Of a DNA stretch of 64,000 bases, positions 52,876 to 61,324 are shown piece by piece. The first letter of the stretch is position 1. Every line of letters begins with the position of its first letter. Made by a program: the position numbers and the translations under genes. The DNA is from JBKBKC01 sp046294265 (GTDB lineage: Bacteria; Pseudomonadota; Alphaproteobacteria; Rhodobacterales; Rhodobacteraceae), in NCBI GenBank assembly GCA_046294265.1, contig JBKBKC010000016.1, positions 1 through 64,000 of the forward strand. Direction: 5' to 3'. Under the pieces are notes generated by a model. It did no database searches. It had not been told where the DNA came from and saw only the letters and a program-made list of their open reading frames with translations.

Positions 52876-53699
52876 CCTGCTGGGAGACGATCAACGCCTA
52901 TGCCTTCCGCAGCCTCGGCTACGGCGAACGCCTGCTGCCCCGCAGCGATTTCACCCTCTGCCAGCAGTTCACGCTGATCGGCTCGGGCCTGATCTGGAAT
53001 GTCTATTTCGGGGTGCTGGCGCTGGTGGCGGGGTTCTTCCTCGCCAATGTCGTGGCCCTGGGCAAGGCCGCGCGAAACCCCTTCGCCCGCGTGCCCGCCG
53101 AATGGTTCATCTTCGTGTTCCGCGGCTCGCCCCTCTTCATCCAGTTCTTCTTTGCCTATGAGGCGCTGGTGCTGTTGCCCCGCACGGGGATCACCCTCTT
53201 CGGCCTCACCGCCGACGTGTCCTGGATGTCCAAGGCCTGGGCCGGGGCGCTGATCGTGCTGTTCCTCAACACCGCCGCCTATTCCGCCGAGATCTTCCAC
53301 GGCGCGCTGCGCTCGATTCCCAAGGGCGATCTGGAGGCGGCAGAGGCTTACGGCCTGACCGGGTTCGCCCGGTTCCGCCGCATCGAATGGCCGACCATGC
53401 TGCGCCTTGCCTGGCCCGCCTATACCAACGAGGCGATCTTCCTGTTCCACGCGACGACGCTGGTGTTCTTTTCCGGCTTTCCGGCCTTTCAGCAGCGCGG
53501 CGATGCGCTCTATTACGCCAAGTATTTCAATGACAAGACCTTCAACCCCTTCATCCCCTACCCGATCACCGCCTTCTATTTCATCTGCCTGACGCTGCTG
53601 CTGATCTGGGGCTTTGGTGCGGTGAACCGGCACCTGAACCGCTACCTTCCCTCCAACACCCGCGCGAAAATCCGCTTGCGCCCGCAGTTGATCCGGTAG
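52872..53699 (+). CDS. amino acid-type ABC transporter permease (HisM-like)
   Basis: A 275-residue inner-membrane protein starting MTCWETINAYAFRSLGYGERL. FIFVFRGSPLFIQFFFAYE is the family motif and EAAEAYGLTGFARFRRIEWP the EAA coupling loop. With the HisQ-like subunit and the ATPase it forms the importer. The frame is open from a TTG at 52854, but the ATG at 52872 gives the normal N terminus. The preceding repeat element separates it from the HisQ-like gene by 67 bp, unlike the tighter spacing usual in such operons. Confidence 0.92.
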   Translation: MTCWETINAYAFRSLGYGERLLPRSDFTLCQQFTLIGSGLIWNVYFGVLALVAGFFLANVVALGKAARNPFARVPAEWFIFVFRGSPLFIQFFFAYEALVLLPRTGITLFGLTADVSWMSKAWAGALIVLFLNTAAYSAEIFHGALRSIPKGDLEAAEAYGLTGFARFRRIEWPTMLRLAWPAYTNEAIFLFHATTLVFFSGFPAFQQRGDALYYAKYFNDKTFNPFIPYPITAFYFICLTLLLIWGFGAVNRHLNRYLPSNTRAKIRLRPQLIR

Positions 53700-53833
53700 T
53701 AACTCATGTTTGATCAAATTCCCGATGCGCGCGCGTGGGGACGTTGGTCCACAACAGGAGCTGGGCGCCGGGGCACCCGACGAACCTGCCTGCCGGGCCA
53801 TCGGGGTCTGGCGCGGGGCCGGGGTCCGCGCCG

Positions 53834-55183
53834 ATGACGGACATGATGAAAGACTGGCTGAGAAAGCACCCGAACGTGCGCACGATCCGTGTGGCGGCGG
53901 CGGACCTGAACGGGCAGGCGCGCGGCAAGCGCATCCCGGCGCGATTTGCCGACAAGGTGGTGAAGGACGGCACGCGCTTTCCCTTCTCCATCCTCAACCT
54001 CGACATCTGGGGCGAGGATATCGACGACAGCCCCCTCGTGTTCGAACAGGGCGACCAGGACGGCGTGCTGCGCCCCACCGAACGCGGCTTCATGCCCATG
54101 CCCTGGCTGGAGGCTCCGACAGCCCTGTTGCCGATCTGGATGTTCCGCGAGAACGGCCAACCCTATGAGGGTGACCCCCGCCATGCCCTGCGCGCGGTGG
54201 TGGACCGCTACAAGGCGCGCGGCCTGACGCCGGTGGTGGCGGTGGAGCTGGAGTTCTTCCTGATCGACGACTCGGGCAAGACTCTGCAGGTGCCGCCCTC
54301 GCCACGGTCGGGCAAGCGCCGCAAAGCCGCCGAAACCATGTCGATCCGCGCTTTGGACGCCTTCGACACCTTCTTCACCGACCTCTACGACGCCTGCGAG
54401 GCGATGGACATTCCCGCCGATACCTCGACCTCGGAAACCGGGCTGGGGCAGTTCGAGGTGAACCTGATGCATTCCGACGACGCGCTGCGCGCGGCCGACG
54501 ATGCTTGGCTCTTCAAGCTGCTGGTGAAAGGATTGGCACGGCGCCACGGCTTTGCGGCCTCGTTCATGGCCAAGCCCTATCTGGAATATTCCGGCTCGGG
54601 CCTGCACACGCATTTTTCGGTGCTGGACGAGGCAGGCGACAACGTGTTCGACTCTGGTGGGCCAAAGGGCACCGCCACGCTGAAACAGGCGGTGGCGGGG
54701 TGCCTTGACGCGATGAGCGATTCCACGCTCATTTTCGCACCCCACGCCAACAGTTATGACCGGCTGGTGCCCGGTGCCCATGCCCCCACCGCGATCTGCT
54801 GGGGATATGAAAACCGCACCGCCGCCGTGCGCATCCCGGCGGGCAACCCCGGCGCCCGGAGGATCGAGCATCGCGTGGCGGGCGCCGACGTGAACCCCTA
54901 TCTGATGCTCGCCGTCATCCTCGGGGCCGCGCTGAACGGCATCGAGGACGCCGAGGATCCGCCCGCTCCCGTCATCGGCAACGCCTATGCGATCCCGGGG
55001 CTGCCGCAGATCCCGGGCAGCTGGGCCGAGGCAATCGAGTCCTTCGAGAAAAGCCCGGTGATGCCACGCATTTTTCCGCGCGAGCTGATCCGCAACTATG
55101 TCCAGACCAAGCGGCAGGAGGCCCGCTATCTGGCCGAACTGACGCCCGAAGAGCAGGTGGAGCTGTATCTCGATACGGTGTGA
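53834..55183 (+). CDS. glutamine synthetase family protein (PuuA-like amine ligase, copy 1)
   Basis: The 449-residue protein belongs to the glutamine synthetase fold: TIRVAAADLNGQARGKRIP (residues 17-35) in the beta-grasp domain, VAVELEFFLID (first metal-binding Glu), ETGLGQFEVNLMH, and MAKPYLEYSGSGLHTHFSV holding the catalytic His region; NRTAAVRIP carries the phosphate-binding Arg. Such PuuA-like members ligate glutamate to an amine such as putrescine rather than ammonia. It follows the importer after 134 bp. The ATG at 53834 was preferred; an open frame begins at 53735. Confidence 0.88.
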   Translation: MTDMMKDWLRKHPNVRTIRVAAADLNGQARGKRIPARFADKVVKDGTRFPFSILNLDIWGEDIDDSPLVFEQGDQDGVLRPTERGFMPMPWLEAPTALLPIWMFRENGQPYEGDPRHALRAVVDRYKARGLTPVVAVELEFFLIDDSGKTLQVPPSPRSGKRRKAAETMSIRALDAFDTFFTDLYDACEAMDIPADTSTSETGLGQFEVNLMHSDDALRAADDAWLFKLLVKGLARRHGFAASFMAKPYLEYSGSGLHTHFSVLDEAGDNVFDSGGPKGTATLKQAVAGCLDAMSDSTLIFAPHANSYDRLVPGAHAPTAICWGYENRTAAVRIPAGNPGARRIEHRVAGADVNPYLMLAVILGAALNGIEDAEDPPAPVIGNAYAIPGLPQIPGSWAEAIESFEKSPVMPRIFPRELIRNYVQTKRQEARYLAELTPEEQVELYLDTV

Positions 55184-55209
55184 CGGCGCACCTGCGGCAT
55201 GGACGGAAT

Positions 55210-55264
55210 GGGTATTTGGGCAAAGAAGAGGACGAGGGCGGTTCTCTTCTTTGCGAAAATACCC
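55210..55264 (+). repeat. long inverted repeat after the first glutamine-synthetase-like gene
   Basis: The left arm (55210-55230, GGGTATTTGGGCAAAGAAG then AG) pairs with the right arm (55244-55264) at 19 of 21 positions around a 13-base loop. The left arm is part of the 23 bases shared with lolD. A GC-rich palindrome follows (55265-55317). It lies 27 bp after the stop codon and just before the scaffold gap. Confidence 0.85.
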
Positions 55265-55317
55265 CGGGGTCCGGGGCAGCGCCCCGGGGCCCGCCGCCCC
55301 CGCGGCCCCGAGATGGG

Positions 55318-55438
55318 NNNNNNNNNNTTGTTAGTTTTTGTTTTTTTGGTAACTTTTGTGGTGGTGGGGGGTTTTTTTCTTCCCCACCCCCCCGGGGGGG
55401 GGGGGCCCCCCCCCCCCGGCGCGACACCCGCGCCCCCC
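55318..55438. other. scaffold gap (ten N) with suspect flanking sequence
   Basis: Positions 55318-55327 are N. Directly after, 55328-55378 is strongly T/G-rich (long T runs), then 55379-55420 has homopolymer runs of C and G of seven to fourteen bases. This composition is unlike the rest of the window. I take it as poor-quality read ends beside a join; gap length is unknown. Nothing can be annotated here. Confidence 0.85.
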
Positions 55439-55756
55439 CTAGAGGAAATCCTCCTCCTCCCCCGCCACATCAACACCCATCGCATCCAGGCCTGCCTCCA
55501 GGTTCTCGGCGAGATGCGGCATGCCCATCAGATAGACCTCGGTGGGCACCGTCGCCTCGGCAAAGGCCGTCTCGACCGCGCGCAGGTAATCGGCGGGTTC
55601 AAAGGCCCCGCGCCCCACCCAGGCGAGGGCCGTCAGATGGGCCTTTTCGTCGTCGTTCAGGTTTGCGATGAAGCCCGACAGCTCTGCCGCCCCCGGATGC
55701 CCTTCGCGCGCAAGGAACACCACCTGCACCACCTTGTCCGCGCTGATCTCGATCAT
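55439..55756 (-). CDS. DUF3775 domain-containing protein
   Basis: A 105-residue protein starting MIEISADKVVQVVFLAREG, with AELSGFIANLNDDEKAHLTAL and LAENLEAGLDAMGVDVAGEE, matching DUF3775, a small cytoplasmic family of alphaproteobacteria without known function. The tail is acidic (EEEDFL). The frame is open upstream to 56023, but that is the antisense of the neighbouring genes. It lies right beside the poor-quality sequence, although the stop codon itself looks sound. Confidence 0.85.
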   Translation of the reverse strand: MIEISADKVVQVVFLAREGHPGAAELSGFIANLNDDEKAHLTALAWVGRGAFEPADYLRAVETAFAEATVPTEVYLMGMPHLAENLEAGLDAMGVDVAGEEEDFL

Positions 55757-55900
55757 CGTTGGATTCTCCTGACGGGCCTTCGTCCGCCTGCCCGGGTATC
55801 GTCGCGCCGATCCGCATTTGTGACAAGCCCGCTCTTGCCCCCCTTGCCGCCCCCCCCGCCGCGCGGCTAGGCTTGAACCGCAGCACAACTCGAGCCATAA

Positions 55901-56593
55901 ATGCGTATCGGCATCCTTCAGACGGGCCAGGCGCCCGACGCCCTGAAACCAGACACGGGCGACTACCCCGACCTGTTCCAGCGTCTGCTGGCGGGGCATG
56001 GCTTTACCTTTCAGACCTTTCATGTCGAGGCGATGTCATTTCCCGCCTCGGTCCATGATGCCGAGGGCTGGCTGATCACCGGCTCGCGCCACGGCGTCTA
56101 TGAGGACCATCCATTCATCGCACCGCTGGAGGCGTTCGTTCGCGAGGTCCATGCGGCGGGGGTGCCGCTGGTGGGCATATGTTTTGGCCACCAGATCATC
56201 GCGCAGGCGATGGGCGGGCGGGTGGAGCGCTATGCAGGCGGCTGGGCCGTGGGGCCCACCGACTACGACTTCGGCGGCGAAGTGGTGCGGTTGAATGCCT
56301 GGCACCGCGACCAGGTGGTGGAGGCCCCGCAGGCCGCGCGCGTGATCGCCGGCAATGACTTTTGCGCGAATGCGGCACTGATCTATGGCGACCGCATCTT
56401 CAGCGTTCAGGCGCATCCCGAGTTCCAGGCCGATTTCGTGGACGGGCTGCTGCGCACGCGCGGCCCCGGCCTTGTGCCCGACGACCTGATGGCCGCCGCG
56501 CGCGCCCGGCTGGACGGCCCCATCGACAGCCCTTCCGTCGCGGGCCGCATCGCCGCGTTCTTCAAGATGCCGCGCGCCCCCCGCGCGGCCTGA
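55901..56593 (+). CDS. type 1 glutamine amidotransferase (GMP synthase-like)
   Basis: A 230-residue class I amidotransferase domain: nucleophile Cys94 in VGICFGHQII, with His172 and Glu174 in VQAHPEFQ completing the triad. It resembles the stand-alone GuaA-N-like hydrolases, some of which cleave gamma-glutamyl amides as PuuD does in the putrescine pathway, though PuuD itself is a different subgroup. The place between two glutamine-synthetase-like genes and ahead of a PuuB-like oxidase supports gamma-glutamyl hydrolysis. It is 41 bp before the second ligase. Confidence 0.85.
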   Translation: MRIGILQTGQAPDALKPDTGDYPDLFQRLLAGHGFTFQTFHVEAMSFPASVHDAEGWLITGSRHGVYEDHPFIAPLEAFVREVHAAGVPLVGICFGHQIIAQAMGGRVERYAGGWAVGPTDYDFGGEVVRLNAWHRDQVVEAPQAARVIAGNDFCANAALIYGDRIFSVQAHPEFQADFVDGLLRTRGPGLVPDDLMAAARARLDGPIDSPSVAGRIAAFFKMPRAPRAA

Positions 56594-56633
56594 TCCCCAC
56601 CCTGCCCCGCCGGGGCCAAGCCCGAGAAAACCC

Positions 56634-57989
56634 ATGTCCAAATGGACCGACAAGCTGCCCGACGCCGCGCGCGATTTCATCGGCGGGCGCCGCGTGGACG
56701 AGGTGGAGTGCATCATCGCCGACATCGCGGGCGTGGCGCGCGGCAAGGCGATGCCCGCCTCGAAATTCGCCAAGCAGGCCAATTACTATCTGCCGAACTC
56801 GATCTTCTTGCAGACCATCACGGGCGAATGGGCCGACAACCCCGCAGGTGCCTTCACCGAGCCCGACATGGTGCTGGTGCCCGATTTCACCACCGCCACC
56901 GCCGCCCCCTGGACGGCGGATGTGACCTTGCAGGTCATCCATGACGCCGAGGATCAAGAGGGAAACCCGGTGCCGACCGCCCCTCGCAACGTGCTGCGCC
57001 GGGTGGTGGACCTCTACCGTGCCGAGGGCTGGCAGCCCATCGTCGCGCCCGAGATGGAGTTCTTCCTGGTCGCGCGCAACATCGACCCCAACATGCCGAT
57101 CATCCCGCCGATGGGCCGGTCGGGCCGCCGCGCGGCGGGCAAGCAGGCCTATTCGATGAGCGCGGTGGATGAATACGGCAAGGTGATCGACGACATCTAT
57201 GACTTCGCCGAGGCGCAGGGGTTCGAGATTGACGGCATCCTGCAGGAGGGCGGTGCGGGACAGGTCGAGATCAACCTCGCGCATGGCGACCCGGTGCGGC
57301 TGGCCGACGAGATCTTTTTCTTCAAGCGGCTGATCCGCGAGGCGGCGCTGCGCCACGACTGTTTTGCCACCTTCATGGCCAAGCCCATCGAGGGCGAACC
57401 GGGCAGCGCCATGCACATCCACCATTCGGTGGTGGACACCAAGACCGGCAAGAACATCTTTTCCGACCGCAAGGGGCTGGAAACCCCGGCCTTCCTGAAC
57501 TTCATCGCGGGCATGCAGAATCACCTGCCCGCCGCCGTGGCGCTGCTGGCACCGTATGTGAACAGCTATCGCCGATATGTCCCTGATTTTGCCGCCCCCA
57601 TCAACCTGGAATGGGGCCGCGACAACCGCACCACCGGCCTGCGCGTGCCCGTATCGGGGACCGAGTCGCGCAGGCTGGAAAACCGGCTGGCGGGGATGGA
57701 CTGCAACCCTTACCTCGGCCTCGCGGCAAGCCTCGCCTGCGGATACCTCGGCCTGAAGGAGGGGCACCAGCCGCGCCCCGAATGCCGCGCCGATGCCTAC
57801 AACATGGAAACCGACCTGCCCTACAACCTGGGCGATGCGCTGGATCTTCTGGAAGAGGACAAGGCGCTGTGCGAGGTGCTGGGGCCCGAGTTCTGCGCGG
57901 TCTACGATTCGGTCAAGCGCAACGAATACAAGGAGTTCCTGCAGGTCATCAGCCCCTGGGAGCGTGAGCATCTGCTCTTGAACGTATGA
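56634..57989 (+). CDS. puuA: glutamine synthetase family protein (gamma-glutamylputrescine synthetase-like, copy 2)
   Basis: The 451-residue ligase starts MSKWTDKLPDAARDFIGGRR and has VECIIADIAGVARGKAMP, VAPEMEFFLVAR (metal Glu), GAGQVEINLAHGDP and MAKPIEGEPGSAMHIHHSV, all glutamine-synthetase active-site blocks. It differs at most positions from the copy at 53834, so the two are ancient paralogues. The direct overlap (ATGA) with a PuuB-like oxidase makes gamma-glutamylputrescine synthetase the best assignment; the amine has not been shown. Confidence 0.87.
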   Translation: MSKWTDKLPDAARDFIGGRRVDEVECIIADIAGVARGKAMPASKFAKQANYYLPNSIFLQTITGEWADNPAGAFTEPDMVLVPDFTTATAAPWTADVTLQVIHDAEDQEGNPVPTAPRNVLRRVVDLYRAEGWQPIVAPEMEFFLVARNIDPNMPIIPPMGRSGRRAAGKQAYSMSAVDEYGKVIDDIYDFAEAQGFEIDGILQEGGAGQVEINLAHGDPVRLADEIFFFKRLIREAALRHDCFATFMAKPIEGEPGSAMHIHHSVVDTKTGKNIFSDRKGLETPAFLNFIAGMQNHLPAAVALLAPYVNSYRRYVPDFAAPINLEWGRDNRTTGLRVPVSGTESRRLENRLAGMDCNPYLGLAASLACGYLGLKEGHQPRPECRADAYNMETDLPYNLGDALDLLEEDKALCEVLGPEFCAVYDSVKRNEYKEFLQVISPWEREHLLLNV

Positions 57990-59284
57990 ACCTTCTGCAC
58001 GCCAACGACCGCGCCGGGGAATATCCGCCCTCCTGGTATGCCGCGACGGCCGAGGCGCTGGCGCCGCTGCCGCCCTTGCGGGGCGAGGTCACGGCGGATG
58101 TCTGCATCATCGGCGCGGGATATACCGGCCTGTCCGCGGCACTGCACCTTGCCGAGCGGGGCCTGCGCGTGGTGGTGCTCGAGGCGCAGCGCGTGGGGTT
58201 CGGTGCCTCGGGGCGCAATGGCGGGCAGGTGGGATCGGGCCAGCGGCTGGACCAGGACGCGCTGGAGGCGATGGCGGGGCGCGAGGATGCGCGGCGGCTG
58301 TGGGATCTGGCGGAAGAGGCCAAGGCGCTGGTGTTCGACCTGGCCTCCACCATGCCCTGCGTCGATTACCGCGCAGGCGTGGCCCATGCCTGCCGGACGG
58401 ACGCCGAGGTGCGCGCCGACCATGCCATGGCCGAAAAGCTCGCGCGCGACTATGGTTACGCCCAGATCGAACCGCTCGACCGGGCGGGCATCCGCGCGCT
58501 GATCGGGTCGCAGGCCTTTGTGGGCGGCGGGATCGACTGGGGCGCGGGGCATCTCCACCCGCTGAACTTCGCGCTGGGGCTGGCGCGGGCGGCGATGGCG
58601 GCGGGGGCGGTGGTGCATGAGCGGTCGGAGGTGCATGGCATCGACCAGGGCGCGCGGCCCGTGGTGCGCACCGATGCGGGCCGCGTGAGGTGCGACCATG
58701 TGATCCTGGCCGCCAACGGCTATCTGGCGGGGCTGGCCCCGGCGGTGGAGGCGCGGGTGATGCCGATCAACAACTTCATCGTGGCGACCGAACCCCTGGG
58801 CGAGCGCGCGCATGAGGTGCTGTCCAAACCCGTGGCGGTGGCCGATTCGCGGTTCGTGGTGAACTACTGGCGGCTGACGGCGGACAACCGGCTGCTGTTC
58901 GGGGGGGGCGAAAGCTATGGCTACCGCTTTCCCGACATCGCGGCGACGGTGCGAAAGCCAATGCTGGGGATCTATCCGCAACTGCGCGATGTGGCGCTCA
59001 CCCATGCCTGGGGCGGCACGCTGGCGATCACGATGAACCGGATGCCCTGTTTCCTGCGCGTGGCCCCGAACATCCTTTCGGCCAGCGGCTACAGCGGGCA
59101 TGGCGTGGCGCTGGCCACCATGGCGGGCAAGGTGCTGGCCGAGGCGGTGGCGGGCCAGGCGGGGCGGTTCGACCTGATGGCGGGCCTACCGCAGCCGCGC
59201 TTTCCGGGTGGCGTGGGCCTGCGCTGGCCCCTGCTGGTGCTGGCGATGACCTGGTATTCCCTGCGCGACCGGATCGGGCTATGA
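57986..59284 (+). CDS. puuB: FAD-dependent oxidoreductase, gamma-glutamylputrescine oxidase-like
   Basis: A 432-residue DAO-family flavoenzyme. VCIIGAGYTGLSAALHLAERG (about residues 35-55) is the FAD Rossmann motif and GFGASGRNGGQVGSGQRLDQ the conserved loop after it; GYSGHGVALATMAGKVLAE is the C-terminal FAD contact. PuuB oxidises the free amine end of gamma-glutamylputrescine to an aldehyde. It overlaps the puuA-like gene by four bases. No aldehyde dehydrogenase (PuuC) lies in the window. Confidence 0.9.
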   Translation: MNLLHANDRAGEYPPSWYAATAEALAPLPPLRGEVTADVCIIGAGYTGLSAALHLAERGLRVVVLEAQRVGFGASGRNGGQVGSGQRLDQDALEAMAGREDARRLWDLAEEAKALVFDLASTMPCVDYRAGVAHACRTDAEVRADHAMAEKLARDYGYAQIEPLDRAGIRALIGSQAFVGGGIDWGAGHLHPLNFALGLARAAMAAGAVVHERSEVHGIDQGARPVVRTDAGRVRCDHVILAANGYLAGLAPAVEARVMPINNFIVATEPLGERAHEVLSKPVAVADSRFVVNYWRLTADNRLLFGGGESYGYRFPDIAATVRKPMLGIYPQLRDVALTHAWGGTLAITMNRMPCFLRVAPNILSASGYSGHGVALATMAGKVLAEAVAGQAGRFDLMAGLPQPRFPGGVGLRWPLLVLAMTWYSLRDRIGL

Positions 59285-59387
59285 TCTCGGCGCAAGGCTG
59301 CCACACCTTCCGGGGCGCGGCGGTCTGGCACTGGCCAAATGCATGCGCGCACCCTAAGACATGCGCGTAACGCAAGGAGAGGCCATC

Positions 59388-60587
59388 ATGGCGCATGACG
59401 GATCGGCGGCGACCCAGGCGACGGCGGTGAACGTGACCGAGGCGGAGCCGATCCCGGCCGAAGCGCGCGCCGAGATCGACCGGCTTTTGGCCTCGGGCGA
59501 TCTGTTTCGCTACACCACGCCCGATCAGGCCCCCGTGCCCCGGCTGGAGGCGGAATTCGCGGCCCTGATCGGTGCCCGCTTTGCGCTGGCGGTGTCATCC
59601 TGCTCGGCGGCGCTGTTCCTGTCGCTCAAGGCCCTCGACCTGCCGCGCGGGGCGCGCGTGCTGATCCCGGCCTTCACCTTCGCGGCCGTGCCATCCTCGG
59701 TGTTGCACGCCGAATGCGAGCCGGTGCTGGTCGAGGTGGACGATTCCTTGCGCATCGACATGGCCGATTTCCGCGCCAAGCTGCCCGGCGCGGGCGCGGT
59801 GATGATCAGCCACATGCGCGGGCACACCTCCGACATGGACGCGATCATGGCGGCGGCGGATGCCGCGGGCGTGCCGGTGATCGAGGATGCGGCGCATTCG
59901 CTGGGCACGCGCTGGTCGGGCCGCAACATCGGCACGATCGGGGCCATCGGCTGCTTCAGCTTTCAGTCCTACAAGCTGGTGAACGCGGGCGAGGGCGGGA
60001 TGCTGGTGACCGATGACGCCGATCTGGCGGCCCGCGCGGCCATCATGTCGGGGGCCTATGAGACCAACTGGAAAAGCCATCCCGGCATGGCCGATGTGGC
60101 GGGCAAGTGGCAAAACCGCCTGCCCCTTTACAACATGCGGATGCAGAACCTGTCCGCCGCGGTGATCCGCCCGCAGCTGCCCATGGTCGAGGATCGCGCG
60201 CGTCGGGGTGGCGCCAACCACGACCGGGTGGCGGCACGTCTGGCGCGGCTCAACTGGTTCCGCGTGCCCCCCGCCCTGCCGCAAGAGGAACGCGCCCCTG
60301 ATTCGCTGCAATTCCTGCTGACCGGCGACTGGACAGACGCGCAAGCGCTGGCCTTCCAGGCCGAAGCGCGGGCGCTTGGGGCCCCGGTGCAGATCTTTGG
60401 CCTGTCGGAGGGCAACGCGCGGGCCTTCTGGAACTGGCAGTTCCTGGGCACGCCGCCTGCCCTGCCCAAGACGCGCGCCATGCTGATGCGGGCTTGCGAC
60501 CTGCGCCTGCCCGCGCGCCTGTCGGCGGAGGATTGCGATACGCTGGCCGATGCGCTGGTGACCGCCGCGCGGTCGGTGCGCGGCTGA
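59388..60587 (+). CDS. DegT/DnrJ/EryC1/StrS family aminotransferase
   Basis: The 399-residue PLP enzyme has SSCSAALFLSLKAL (70-83, cofactor phosphate loop), VIEDAAHSLG (164-173, Asp pairing with the PLP nitrogen) and Lys196 in CFSFQSYKLVNAGEGG, the Schiff-base lysine. The family usually aminates keto-sugars. Here it follows puuB by 103 bp with no sugar genes near, so a role in amine or keto-acid metabolism is possible but unproven. AAGGAG precedes the ATG at 59388. It ends four bases before convergent phaR. Confidence 0.87.
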   Translation: MAHDGSAATQATAVNVTEAEPIPAEARAEIDRLLASGDLFRYTTPDQAPVPRLEAEFAALIGARFALAVSSCSAALFLSLKALDLPRGARVLIPAFTFAAVPSSVLHAECEPVLVEVDDSLRIDMADFRAKLPGAGAVMISHMRGHTSDMDAIMAAADAAGVPVIEDAAHSLGTRWSGRNIGTIGAIGCFSFQSYKLVNAGEGGMLVTDDADLAARAAIMSGAYETNWKSHPGMADVAGKWQNRLPLYNMRMQNLSAAVIRPQLPMVEDRARRGGANHDRVAARLARLNWFRVPPALPQEERAPDSLQFLLTGDWTDAQALAFQAEARALGAPVQIFGLSEGNARAFWNWQFLGTPPALPKTRAMLMRACDLRLPARLSAEDCDTLADALVTAARSVRG

Positions 60588-60591
60588 CGGC

Positions 60592-61140
60592 CTACATACG
60601 CGACAGTTTCGCCTGAAGCTCGGCCAGCTGGCGCTTGATCTGCGCCAACTCGTCGCCCGCATCCACGCGGTCCTCGCTGGCTCCCGGGGCCTTCCAGCCG
60701 GGCACGCCCGACATCATCGTTTTCATGAAGGCTTCCTGGCTTTTGCGCATCGCCTCGAAGCCGGGCATGGCGGCCAGCGGGTTGGGGATCGCGGTCAGAT
60801 TCTCGACCACCTTGGACTGGCCGTCGCGCAGCATCTCGAAGCTGGCGGCCAGAAAGCTGGGCACGACCGACTGGATGCCGGTGGTGTAAGAGCGCACAAG
60901 ATCGGTCAGCACGTTGATCGGCAGGACACTTTCGCCCTTGGACTCATGCTCGGCGATGATCTGGAGCAGGTATTGCCGTGTCAGGTCGTCGCCCGATTTC
61001 AGGTCGATGATCTGCACCTCGCGGCCCGCGCGGATGAAGCCCGCGATATCCTCCAGCGTCACATAATCCGAGGTTTCGGTGTTGTAGAGGCGGCGGCTGG
61101 CGTAGCGCTTGATCAACAGCGGCTGGTTGGCGTCGGCCAT
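60592..61140 (-). CDS. phaR: polyhydroxyalkanoate synthesis repressor PhaR
   Basis: A 182-residue regulator. The N-terminal PHB accumulation domain PLLIKRYASRRLYNTETSDY (residues 7-26) and DLTRQYLLQIIAEHES bind DNA and PHA; a helical middle (LVRSYTTGIQSVVPSFLAAS) and a coiled-coil C terminus (ELAQIKRQLAELQAKLSRM) follow. PhaR represses phaP and itself until polymer granules titrate it. Its own upstream has a CTGC-N3-GCAA site (61156-61166). I chose MADANQP at 61140, with GGGGG at good distance; an ATG at 61146 is possible. Confidence 0.94.
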   Translation of the reverse strand: MADANQPLLIKRYASRRLYNTETSDYVTLEDIAGFIRAGREVQIIDLKSGDDLTRQYLLQIIAEHESKGESVLPINVLTDLVRSYTTGIQSVVPSFLAASFEMLRDGQSKVVENLTAIPNPLAAMPGFEAMRKSQEAFMKTMMSGVPGWKAPGASEDRVDAGDELAQIKRQLAELQAKLSRM

Positions 61141-61155
61141 CTTCATCCCCCGATT

Positions 61156-61166
61156 TTGCATTGCAG
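61156..61166 (-). promoter_or_regulatory. putative PhaR site upstream of phaR
   Basis: On the minus strand CTGC-AAT-GCAA lies 16 bp ahead of the phaR ATG, one base off the CTGC-N3-GCAG form that occurs twice before phaP. Overlap with the leader fits repression of phaR by its own product. Confidence 0.65.
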
Positions 61167-61248
61167 CAAGTCTAGGGGAGGGACAGCGAAATGCAAAGGA
61201 AATGCAACATGATCGGGGGTTAGAGAATGGCCTTGACCGTAAGGAGAA

Positions 61249-61272
61249 GGCGGACCCCTTTCGGGGCCCGCC
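61249..61272 (-). terminator. intrinsic terminator after phaP
   Basis: On the minus strand GGCGGGCCCC-GAAA-GGGGTCCGCC forms a 10-bp stem with one G-U pair and a GAAA tetraloop, followed by TTCTCCTT. It lies about 50 bp after the phaP stop and separates phaP from phaR. The T-tract is weak but the stem is strong, suiting a highly transcribed phasin gene. Confidence 0.8.
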
Positions 61273-61324
61273 TGGCCGCACGTCAGTCCGACAGGGAGGA
61301 AGGCCGGACGCGCAGGCGTTCAGA

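Noticed and set aside
55328..55378. T-rich stretch as a rho-independent terminator or AT island
   Set aside because: It begins at the N gap and merges into long C and G homopolymers, which indicates poor sequence rather than biology.
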